NCBI GenBank assembly: GCA_024195265.1
Contig: JAJLRJ010000006.1
Span: forward strand, 33,230,434-33,294,433
Source: Dendrophyllia cribrosa
Taxonomy: Eukaryota; Cnidaria; Anthozoa; Scleractinia; Dendrophylliidae
Direction: 5' to 3'
Length of the DNA stretch: 64,000 bases
The notes below the pieces were generated by a model, which saw only the letters and a list, made by a program, of their open reading frames with translations, was not told the DNA's origin and ran no database searches. A program made the translations under genes and the position numbers. Of this stretch, positions 24,635-35,195 are shown piece after piece (the first letter of the stretch is position 1; each line of letters begins with the position of its first letter).

Positions 24635-27600
24635 TAGTCCAGTCATTTTACGCGAAAAATATGCCTAACTCGGAACAAATTCCCACAGAAGAAATTTTTA
24701 CGGTTTTCAACTCAGAATTTATTGCTTGATAACATACTAAAAGTCCCCAAAAATCCCAGCATGGCAACATGCCGAAAAATGGGTTTTATTTAGGGCCGTT
24801 GACAAGCAATATTTCCACTGCATGGAAACGAGGCTGGCTACGGATCTTTTGAATTTCGTCTCAAAGTAGCTCTTCATAACGCCTAATACTTCCCCAATCG
24901 AATCATCGTTGCTTTGCTTCATCATTTCATAAGAAAAAAACAGTTTATTGAATGTCTACGGATATTTTATGTGTTTTTTATTTTGTTTGCGATGCACGAT
25001 TCGTGAGATACAGAAAAGCGGGACCGACACGCAAAGCTGTTTTACATTGCTGTTTTAAATTTTTTTTTTAAATCAGTTTTGTACAGGAAGGAAATTGAAT
25101 AAAACAATAATATCCCTTTGAAAATAGATAACAAAGATAATTCTCAAGGAAGAAAGACCTGAAACCATTAAAAAGACACGACAAGTGAACACAGGCGTGG
25201 CGCGACTGATGTTACGAAATGCATCACACGGATCTCATATTTCAATTAGCGCCCGCCGGTACGCGCTAGTCCCTACTAGCTCACTACTTGGAAAGTTCTA
25301 TTTCTTGAAACTTAAAATATTGTCCAGCCAGTCCTTTATTAAACAGGTAAGCGAATTATGATTTTATTGAATGACTTTGCGAGATTTGCATCGCTCCGTG
25401 CAGTAATTGAGCTTTCTTAATTATTCATAATCGCTCTGAATTACAAAATAGGACAAGCATTGATTCAATTACTTCAATTCAATCAACCCTTTATTCAAAG
25501 TTGACTTTTCCCCATCTCTCTCATCTTCCATTGTTGTTAGTGAAAAAAAATGTGAGGAATTCGCACCTGAATAGTGAATATTCATAAGATTTGGAAGCGA
25601 AAATATAACAATAATAGGGCGATCTTTGCTGACGTTATTGTTTACATTTTGTCTCATTAGCATACGAATTTACGTAGAGAAGACATTGTGCTAAATACGA
25701 ATTGACTTCAACAGTTGAAAGAGCTTGTTAAATTTAGTAATCTACCCAATTTTTAGCTCTTTGCATGTAATATTTAAGAAAATATAAGCTATCCAAAACT
25801 GTAAAATTGCTTGGTGGCAAAAGCGCTAATGAGCCCATACATTCTTTGTACATGGAGATCGTAGATCTTCTTCAAGCATTCATAAAGGTTGAGCGCACCG
25901 CGAATTGGGAGCTGCACCTTCAAGTACTCGCGCAGATGCTCCCTTACTTTGCAGCATCAGGCCATAATTTGTACACTAAGTGCGGACACCTGTACCTCCA
26001 GTCCATGTTGAGATTGAAAGAGACATGCCCAGACATTTACCAACAGCTAGCATCCGGCTACCACGTGGTAAGGAGGATCGACCCTTATGGGCAGGACTGT
26101 CAACCGATCTTGTAATTAAGCAGGTCCTCATGAGAAGCCTGAAGACGACGCGAGGCTTGACGCGTGGAAGCGGCATGACTGAAATACAACGACTCACCTG
26201 GTTGCTATCAATGCCAGCATGTGCTGAAGTGAACTCCGACATGCAAGAGTTGACAGGTGTCAAATACAACTCAAGTGAACAGAACAAGGATATGACCAAC
26301 TCAAGAAAGGCGCGCGACATGAATGATACCCACCTTATCCTGAAGACACTTGCTGATGGCAGAAACCCGTTCGACCAGGAGCAAATATTAAAGAACACTG
26401 TGACGGGGGTGAATGCGGAAGACATTGTGGACGTAGATGAGGCTCGTGTCAAAGGGGAGAAGATTTTGTCTTCTATGATAGGGAAGACAGTTACCACGTA
26501 TTCTTTCAAACGAAATGAACAATCTGTGACACTGGCAACAAAGTCGTCGATACGGATTGAAGACGAGAGAGTACATGCAGATCCTCAACTCTTATTCCAG
26601 CGACTTGTGATCGCTTGCATGAACGCCAACGACCTTGAAGATGTTTTCTCATATGAACTCTGTAGCTATCCAGCGGCGCTGTTTGAGAAACCAGCGACCC
26701 TACGCCAGGGCCAAAAGGCGACGCTTGCAGATGCTCTGGGCAAAGCTATCAGCCAGTGCTAAAGAAGGACCAACAGAATCCGTCCAGTATGTCCTTGATG
26801 GTGGTGCTCTTCTCCATCGGGTTCCGTGGCCACGACAAGTCACATACCAAGAGGTGTGCCGCCTGTATTGCCAGTACGTGACGAGGAAGTATGGCAAAGC
26901 GATGATCGTGTTTGATGATTACACTAATAGGCCCTCTACAAAGAGTATGACTCACGCAAGGCGCGCAGCTGGGAAGGCGAGTGCTACTGTGACATTCCAG
27001 GATGGGATGAAAGTAATGATGAGAAAAGACGCTTTCCTTTCAAACGTAGAGAACAAGAAGCGCTTCATAACCATGTTGAGACGCTACTTATCAGAAGCTG
27101 GTTGTCAAACTACACAAGCAGAGGAGGATGCAGATCTTCTCATCATCGAAACAGCCATTGACTCTGCCGATGAATGTCCCACTGTACTCGTTGGGGATGA
27201 TACTGATCTCCTGGTGCTACTGTGCTACTACACGCGAGCAGATGGATGCAATTTGTTCTTCCGACCAGAACCAAAGGCTAACTCCAAAGAGATCAAAGTG
27301 TGGAACATGCGGAAACTGAGGGCGGAGCTCGGCGAGGCAGTGTGTCGCAACATGCTTTTTCTACATGCAGTTATGGGCTGCGACACCACGTCTCGCCCTT
27401 ATGGGCTTGGTAAGACGGCATCTCTTAAGAAGTACAGCGAAAGCACATGCTTCAGAGATCAGGCGAAAGTGTTTGACGCCGCTCGTTCGTCCCCAGTTGG
27501 CATTGCTAAAGTAGGAGAAAATGTACTTGTGGCGCTGTATGGAGGAAAACCTGGAGAAGGCCTCGACCGCATGCGGTACCAACGGTATTACGAAAAAGTA

Positions 27601-28463
27601 GCGACCAGAGGCCGTCAGATACAGCCACAGAATCTACCTCTCACGTCTGCCGCCGCCAAATACCATAGCTTCAGAGTGTTTTTGCAAATCAAACAATGCC
27701 AGGGTCTAGATGAGGGGATGCTACTGGAAGAATTGGGCTAGAGAATGAATGGCAGACAAGTACTCCCCGTCGCAACTGACCGACTGGCTGCCCCTCAAAC
27801 TCTTCTAAAGATGATCCGCTGCAACTGTGCGACTGACTGCGCCACGGCAAGGTGTAGCTGCTGCAAATACGGGCTTGACTGTTCTCCGGCGTGTGGTTCG
27901 TGCCGTGGAACAGCGTGTACAAATAGCACTGCAGTTCTCGAGGAAAGTGATGACGAAGAAGATTGAGGATGGCCAAACTAGATAACTGTCAGGTTTTTTC
28001 TCACCAAAATAACAAAGTAAAAGCCCTTCGATTTCTCATAAGCCTAAGCCACAGTACTATGTATCGGCAAGTTAATTCCGCGTGCGTTTTGAAATCGCGC
28101 CAAAGTGCAAACTTCATAGATACTCGAGCTGAGAGATAAATGTTGTACATTTTCCATATTTTTATCCAAAACAATCGGTAATTGAAATAAAGGGATGTGT
28201 ATCTATAGAATGCTTCTGATTTTATTGATATTTAGCCAGAAATTGGCATTTAAAGTGCAATAAAACAAGCACTTCCGGTTTCAGCCTCGTTCCCATGTCG
28301 CAGGAGAGCGCTTTCTAACGTTTTATCAAATTTCGCAATGTTGCCATGTTCGGATTTTTGGGGACTTTTAGTATGTTGATTAGCATATTAATTCTGACAT
28401 ATTTCCGAAGAGAAAGCTTCTGTGGGAATTTGTTCCGGGTCGAACCCTAAAATGACTGGACTA
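24635..28463 (+). mobile_element. DNA transposon carrying a FEN/XPG-like nuclease gene (Academ-like)
   Basis: A 3829-bp element with inverted ends TAGTCCAGTCATTTTA that stay similar for about 130-150 bases, with shared words GGAACAAATTCCCACAGAAG and ACTAAAAGTCCCCAAAAATC. It is flanked by ATA (24632-24634 and 28464-28466) and sits inside a poly-C element whose two halves rejoin on either side. Its coding region at 25807-27966 is decayed. A nuclease of the XPG type together with a 3-4-bp duplication matches what is known of Academ superfamily transposons; the assignment is an inference. Confidence 0.65.
25807..27966 (+). pseudogene. Decayed transposon protein: FEN/XPG-like nuclease plus CXC cysteine cluster
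   Basis: One long protein is spread over three frames: 25807 to about 26070, about 26070-26760, and about 26755-27966. Two frameshifts (near 26070 and 26760) and an in-frame TAG at 27739-27741 break it. The third block has acidic motifs placed as in flap/XPG-type nucleases: LDGGALLH, VFDDY, EEDADLLIIE, GDDTDLLVLL and GCDTTSRPYGLGK. The last resembles the GCDY plus helix-hairpin-helix segment of FEN1. After the TAG comes a cysteine-rich CXC-like cluster (CNCATDC, CSCCKYGLDC, CGSC) and an acidic tail. No sequence for a transposase N-terminus is found upstream of 25807, so the copy is probably 5'-deleted. The family is common but uncharacterised in aquatic invertebrates. Confidence 0.7.
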
Positions 28464-29211
28464 ATATGAAAGGGGTACCATTTTCAATGAAAGGTATATA
28501 AAAGGGGTACCTTTTCTGTCAAAAACGGTATATGAAAGGGTAAGGGTTTGGACCTCGGGGCGGAGCATCCTCGTACAAAACTTTGTTGAGTACCCTCCCC
28601 CCCCCCCCCCCCCCCCCCCCACCCCGGGCCAGATCTATGGACATTCTAGGCAGTTGATCAGCTATATAGGAATGACGTACATCCTGCAAATTTGTACTTT
28701 GTACCCTGTTTGCATCCAAATTAAAAATTCACTGAAATAGTCCTTTCACGGTTTTGGATGCCATATCAGTTGTTGGGAAAACATGCAACAGTTACATTAT
28801 TAACTCCGCTCTTATCACAGGCATGCCAAGCTCACAATAGGAGTTATTGCATAGTGGTACCTTTGCTATCAGGATGCATACAAATGTAGATGTTGTGTTA
28901 CAAGGTTTAACTTAGATCATTCGGATTCAGTGGGAATGCAACGGTTTTGCACTTTTATGGTAAGCTTATATATATTTCATTGTTTAACTCCACAAAATTG
29001 ACGTGGGTGCTATGTAGTCTTCTTCATTGTTTGTCTACTCCTCAGCTCAATTTGAAGCCTAAAAATGATAACTCGCCAAAACTGCTTCAGGAGCGAGCAA
29101 ACAACACAGCATCCTAGTCAATTTTATGGAGTAAACTTTGAAAAAACATTAAAAAAATAAGTGTTGCATACACCTACAAACTTTCATGATCCAAGCAGAC
29201 CATGTAACAGT

Positions 29212-29663
29212 CCCCGTGCGGGGGGTGGGGGGGGGGGGGGGGGGGGGGGGGGTTGGTTGGGTACTCCCTAAAATGGGCTATACGGGGATGCTCCGCCCAA
29301 AAGGGGTACCTTTTTGAGGCTGGAGGTATATGAAAGGATCGGGATTTCACGAGTTGAAGTATGTGAAAGGGTAGGGATTTCTCGAAGAATAGGAAATGGT
29401 AGCTAAAACACGAGTTGAAGCATAAAAAAGATAGGGAAAACTGCCATTTAAGTATTATAAAAAGGGCCTTTTGAAATGTATCAAACAGACGCACATAAAG
29501 GCTGTATGAAAGGGGTACCATTTTCAATGAAAGGTATATGAAAGGGGTACCATTTTCGATGAAAGGTATATGAAAAGGGTACCTTTTCTGCCAAAAACGG
29601 TATATGAAAGGGTAAGAGTTTGGACCTCGGGGCAGAGCATCCCCGTACAAAACTTTGTTGAGT

Positions 29664-29697
<34 letters not shown>

Positions 29698-29699
29698 GG
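29212..29699. mobile_element. Poly-C-ended TATATGAAAGG element, complete copy
   Basis: Flanked by GTAACAGT at 29204-29211 and 29700-29707. It starts with a G run of about 30 followed by GGGTACTCCCTAAAATGGG and ends GAGTACC followed by about 30 C. The inside carries several GGTATATGAAAGGGGTACC units. The proline-rich open frames here are translations of the homopolymer. Confidence 0.75.
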
Positions 29700-30163
29700 G
29701 TAACAGTACAACACCTACATTTGTATGTACTTCTGATAGCAAAGGTTATTACTATACAATAACTCTTATTTTGAGATTGGGCTGCCTGTGTTCATATTTG
29801 TGACAATTTTACAAACGTGAGTTGGTTTGAAAGCTATTAATTGTCTCCAATTATAAATATCCAAGTCTCCAATTATAAGGAACAGTACTAGACTAGAACT
29901 GCTATAAAACAAGATTTTAAAACTTGTTATATTAACCATGCAAATTTGATAAAAAAAAAATTACAGAGAACATCAATGCAATACCTCTTATTTTGAGCTT
30001 GGGCTGCCTGTGCTCATATTTGTGAGAATTAAACAAACTTTAGTTGATTTCAAAGCAATGGCTCGTGTAATTAAAGTTCCCAAATGTAGAGAGTTACAAA
30101 TCCTTTAAATACAATTATGCAAATTTGGTAAAAATTACAGAAAATCTTTAACTTGAGTGAAAT

Positions 30164-30333
30164 AGGCCATTTCCGAGTTGCTTTTTGTCTCGTTATCAGA
30201 GTGAGGCTTGGTGCACAACCCTTCATGTGAAAATTAGTTTTATTTACATGTGAATGAAAACTAATTTTCATATGAAAGGTTGTGCACCAAGCCTCCCTTT
30301 AATAACGAGAAAAAAGCAACTCGGAAATGGCCT
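30164..30333. mobile_element. AT-flanked fold-back element
   Basis: A 170-bp hairpin with ends AGGCCATTTCCGAGTTGC and flanking AT. Unit B near 40390 has the empty site with a single AT. The arms meet near 30245. Confidence 0.8.
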
Positions 30334-30862
30334 ATTGCAAGGGTTTTAAGGAAGCGATAGAAGAAAGAAATTATTTTTGGAGCACCAACAATCAGCTGAT
30401 ACCCACACAACTGAGCACCCAAGGTTGATGGTGGACTGTTGTTAACTTCGTATTCTTATTTTCTAATTTTAAAACTTCATTAAATCTCTTAAATTAATAT
30501 TTCATATTTTTCTAAATTGAACAAATCCACCTCCCCCCTCCTTTCTTGTCCTCACACAAAAAATGCACAAAACATTACATAACATTCATCTACAAACCTA
30601 TGATGGTATTTTGCTTTGCTTCAACGTTAATGAGATAATTCCATAAAACCAATCTCAAGTAGCAGCAAAATGACATTCAGGTTTATTGCCACCTTAAACT
30701 TTGAAATAATTGACAAAAATCGATGAAAATGCCGTAGATTTACTGTACGTTTCGCCCCAATCAACGTTTAAAAGGGGGGTTGTACATCTTACTAACTTTC
30801 CACGCCATGGTCGTGGACGGTGAGCGCCGTAGGCACAGGCTTCTAGTGGGGTCTGGGAGCAT

Positions 30863-30889
30863 GCCCCCCCCCCCCCCCCCCCCCCCCCC
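30863..30889. repeat. Poly-C tract
   Basis: A run of about 27 C following GGGAGCATG. The unit B counterpart near 40922 has only about 8 C. Confidence 0.85.
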
Positions 30890-32305
30890 TCGGATCATTT
30901 TTCCAATTTTACCTTCTAAAACGCCATTTCTAGCATTCCTAGATTCGAAATCGTTTGTGAAGTCAGTTGGTAAAAGTGAAATAACTACGTATAAAGCAAT
31001 TTATTCTATTATTTATTTTATTATTTATTTCTATTATTCTATTATTTTTATGCGCTACAAGGGAGAGACATGAAAAGTCAAACAAATTAAAAAAGTGCTG
31101 GTACATCCTGTACCTCTATTAAACAGTCGCGGTCACCTGGACGTAGTTTCTTGCCGTCATAAGCGCGCGCACGGTTTGAACCAAGAGGGTTTCCTTTGAG
31201 GATAAGTTGGCCAAATGCATTAACGGCTGATAATGCAGCAATGGCAAAAATGTTACGCGAGAATCGAACCAAAATGAAAAACATAACACATTGAATGTTA
31301 CTAAAAAGAAGAAGTGACCCTTTTGCAACCCGCCAGCATTTCATCGATCAAGAAAACTTGTCAAGAAAAAATTGCGAAATGGGCTCCAAATTGTGTGCAA
31401 CTCGGCCGTCGCCGTCAACTCAGGAAAACTTGCGATCTGTCGGATAAGTTTCATTTGCTCATGTAAAGAGAAAATCATGGTAACTATTTATTTGACAAGT
31501 CTTAATACTCAAAAACTAGCATGTCGTTAGCATTAATTTTTAACGAGGTGTGCTGGTGCGCGAATTCGTGAAGTTTGGGTAGTGTTTTTTTAGTACGTAC
31601 ATTTTTTTACTGAAGAGTTAAAGGTGCTTTTGCAAGTTGCAATTTTTCATGCATGACATTGCCGTTGCCATAAAAGTGGTGATTGGGAAATTGTGTGCAT
31701 TACATCTCTCTTTCAGTTGCAAGTTGCCTCGGTTGAATGTTTCCGTTGCCAATTGTATATGAAACAGGTTTACCTACTGGCTTTAAGTACTTTTCGTTAA
31801 TTGCCAGGTACGTTTCAGCGTTTAACATAGATATTCCATTACATGTCTTGTAAATCTCTCTTCGGCGTTGCGTATTGCCCTGTGTAATAGCACCATTGCC
31901 CCAATTTAAAACTAAGTACCTTTGTCGTACACAAAATGCTCATAGAACACAAAGATGAAGATATTAATAATAATATTATTGAAGATATTATAATAATAAG
32001 ATATTATAATAATAATATAAGTGAATTTTCGAAGAGAAAATAGACCGTAATCGGAGACAAGCGATTAATACTTGAAAACATTAGCCCAATTTTTTCAAGA
32101 TGCAATCCATTTCCATCCTGGCCATCTGCAGCCCAAGACACTTATTTTTACTCTTACAACACTAGTAGAATAATTTTAAACAAAACGGGATCCTTATTTT
32201 TGGGTTTTTACTGATAAAAAGACGTATTTTGGCTTTTTAAAGTAACACCAAGGTGACATAGCCCTGTTAACTGACACTTTCTTTATTTACTGTTTTTTCC
32301 TGTAG

Positions 32306-33027
32306 CCTGGGTGAGCTCTGTTACTATGGCTATGTTTCTGTTCCTTGCTCCTCTTATAAGCGCCTTCGTGAACCGTTTCAGATGCCGTTTAGCCACAATA
32401 GCCCTTTTCACGGTTGATTTTTCTCATTTGCATTACAATGTTGTCCAACGTGGATACGAGGCAATTTCGGGCTAAAACTACAAAATAGCCCGAAATTGCC
32501 TCACATACATGCTAGATTTCATTGTAATGCAAATGAGCAGAGTTAACCATGAAAAGGGCTATTGTAGGATGCCTGACATGCGCAGTTGGCCTGGCACTGG
32601 GCTCTGTAGCTCCAAACATCATGATTCTTTACTTCGCCTTTAATTTAGTGCTCCTTTCGGGATCGGCACATCGTTTATTTACATTTCCTCGCCCGTAACT
32701 GTGACTCAATATTTCAGCAAAAGGCGATCGGTCGCCCTCGGGGTTGTCACGGCGGGTCAAGGATTGGGCACAATGATCTTTGGTCCCACGCTACAAGCGC
32801 TAGTGGACGCTTTTGATTGGAGAAACACTATGCTTATTATGGCAGGTGTGTTGGCCATTGCGTCCTTAACTGGATGCTTTCTAAAAGGTAACAGTAAAGA
32901 CTTGTCGTCTACAAACTCCAAGAAATTCAGCTGGAATTTTTCTGTTTGGAAGTCCCCACAATTTCTTGTACTGTTGGTGATGGCTTTTTGTGGTAACTTT
33001 TCTCGAATGATTCCTTACGTACATCTG
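32306..33027 (+). pseudogene. Transporter exon 2, disrupted copy (unit A)
   Basis: Aligns with intact exon 2 at 50799-51352. It is 168 bases longer, fully explained by a 161-bp fold-back element plus its 2-bp AT duplication at 32400-32562 and a 5-bp insertion near 32642 (TTTAATTTAGTG versus TTTAGTG). The fold-back element brings a TAA in frame soon after RLATI. The 3' part from 32701 on is still open and highly similar to the functional exon, and the donor is intact. No exon 3 follows before unit B. Confidence 0.88.
32400..32560. mobile_element. Fold-back MITE inside a transporter exon
   Basis: 161 bp with inverted ends AGCCCTTTTCA and an inner arm CTCATTTGCATTACAATG, flanked by AT (32398-32399 and 32561-32562). 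The intact exon at 50799-51352 reads ACAATTGTAGG at this point. Confidence 0.85.
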
Positions 33028-33380
33028 GTGAGTGCCTTTTGGCTATTGAGATCAGAAAGCGCGAAAATAGGTTTATCACGTCTGTAAACGCGCGCTTGTG
33101 CGAACGCCCTTAGCGGCCCGGAGCGATAAGACGCGGCTATATTCGCAGGCTACCTAAGGCTTTCTGTTTTTTCCTACTATCGATCGTTATAGTAATTATT
33201 GCAATTTAGCTCTGTTATATTTAGACTTAGATTTGAGATTTTTCTTCTTTTAAATTTATATTTATATTGCAATTATTTTATATTATGGTCGAGCGTTTTT
33301 TACATGAACAATGGCTGACTACTGCCTACGTTATCGACAGTAAATAAAAATTATTATTCTTATCTCAGTTATCAATCAGA

Positions 33381-33644
33381 GTGTTGTAAAACCAAAACCA
33401 AAGTAATTACTTTGACCAATCACAACAGTCGTAACAATCCAATGAACCAATCAGAACTCGAAGCAAATACATGTAGCCGGCGCCAAGCGCGGGAAAACGT
33501 GTGCAAGCAAATCACGATTGGTTTTGGTTTTACCTCTGATTGGTCGAGAAAGTGGCGCGAGATTTCTTAGCCAATCACAAAGTGTAGCCATGCAAAACTA
33601 AAGAAACTGCGAAATTACTTTCGACACTCAATTGAAAACTGCTC
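33381..33644. mobile_element. TA-flanked MITE, left-truncated copy at the end of unit A
   Basis: Lacks about 20 bases of the left end but keeps the right end CAATTGAAAACTGCTC followed by TA. It is the unit A counterpart of the MITE at 51723-53281. Confidence 0.7.
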
Positions 33645-35195
33645 TATAAGTAACACAATAATGGTGTATTCAAAGTGTTTGATTCACATAGTAGAGATCG
33701 TACAGGAATGAATGATCCATGTGGGACGTGTGTATTGATTGAAGTTAGTTCTCTTGAAGGATTCGAAGAGTTTGAAGTAAAAGGAGTGAAGATATCCTTA
33801 ACAGCCCGATTATAGTACTTGCAGAGTTCTTGTTCAAAGTAAAAACTGTGAACTGCAGAATTGTCGGCGCCAAATTCCAACATAATTTTGATCAGGCGCA
33901 GAGTTTTGGTCAGTTTTCAACGGAAAAAAGCTGATCATTTGAGAAAAATTAAAAGATAGTAACATCAACTAATTTTTTTATACATCCTTGCCCATATTTC
34001 CATTTAATAGTAAATAAAATCCCACTAAATAAAACGAAAAACGCCTCGGAAGTTTGACCGCGGTGGAGATCCTGACATCCGTATGTTGTAGTTTTGAAAC
34101 AGTTAATTTGATGGTTGTCATTTGACCTTTAATTATATCACCTTTATTTCATTTTCAGTCGTTTTCCTCGTTTTCGCGAAGAGGATCTACTGTTTTTTGC
34201 GGTTTGAACTTGAAACTCCCGCCGGGGCCTGAAATTTGCACAATTCCAAAATAATGGCCTTTTCCCCAGGCTTTCACGGTTATGCATTTTGGTGACGTTG
34301 TCGACTGATGATGCTGTGTTCACGCATTAACCGAAAACTGAAATAGAGCTCGGTCTTGCTGTTATGCATGATTTTCAGTTGTGGTTTAAGATTCTCTTTT
34401 TTCAAGTTCTTAGGGAACAAAGAGCATGCATTGTTTGAAAAGGAAACGATATTTGCGCTAACGTGTTTCATCGACTTAGACCTAGTGAAGTAGTTTTAAT
34501 CATGGTCAAATCAACGTGTTTCAATCGTCAATCGCGCAATGCGCCGCCTGATGTGAACATTTTTTTCGCAGTGAATCATGTTTCAGTCGTAATTATACAG
34601 ATTTCATGCGAGCACTGATGCGTGCTTATGCCTGCTTCATAAAATAGCATAAATTATACCATGGCTGATATCACACTTTTAGTAAACAAAAATTTTAAAT
34701 TTTACGTTATAACTGCTTCAAATATTGAGATGACCTATCAGCTTCTATGCTCAAAAGTGAGTACTGATAACAGTTTGTTTGGTTCAGTACAAAACATAAA
34801 TGGGTATTACTTTTACTCTGAGCTTTGTGGTTTCGTGACTAAACGGTTAAACCGTTTGTTTGGGTTTCTTGCGGTTTTGAGTCGCTTCTGATTGGTTGCT
34901 GCACAATGGGAAATGTCAAAATCAAATTACTGTGTTCACGGTTTTTGGATTCGCACAGTTTGAAATGGGAAGTCGGAAGTCGGAAAGCAGAAGTAGAAGT
35001 ACTTCCTCGGCTTTCGTAAAAATCCCTGCCAAAATTTAACGTATCAAAAAATACTAGCTGGCAAAAGTTTTCAGCCCCAAAAATCCCAAGAATCGCGAAT
35101 CTCTACGGCACCTTTTAAATAGTATCCCTCCCCGCATGGGCTAGAATCGGGCCCCAATAGAGTACAAGCACGAAAGAGATCTGGGTACGAGATGC

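Larger units (their letters stand above)
24297..28630. mobile_element. Poly-C-ended TATATGAAAGG element, interrupted by a 3.8-kb transposon
   Basis: Flanked by AGATCT at 24291-24296 and 28631-28636. Unit B near 39274 has one AGATCT followed directly by the downstream sequence. The left end is CCCAGGGGGGTACTCCC and the right end is GAGTACCCT followed by about 24 C and CCCCGGGCC, so the poly-C run is the expanded G/C run of the terminal repeat. The interior holds GGTATATGAAAGGGGTACC sub-repeats. It is split by the element at 24635-28463. Confidence 0.75.
19744..33660 (+). repeat. Tandem segmental duplication, unit A
   Basis: Begins ATGTTGTATTCAAAG and ends TAAGTAACACAATA. Unit B (33661-53297) starts and ends with the same words and keeps the same order of shared blocks. 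Shared blocks include the AAAACGCCTCGGA repeat, transporter exon 1, the 28.6-32.3 kb intron sequence, exon 2 and the MITE at 33381. Unit A has its own insertions at 20229-21368, 22069-23005, 24297-28630, 30164-30333 and 32400-32560. Confidence 0.85.

Noticed and set aside
29174..29803. Proline- or glycine-rich open frames
   Set aside because: They are translations of poly-C/G tracts and TATATGAAAGG sub-repeats in a mobile element.
31087..31344. 85-aa minus-strand open frame
   Set aside because: The matching region in unit B is partly deleted and the frame is not kept; no domain is seen.
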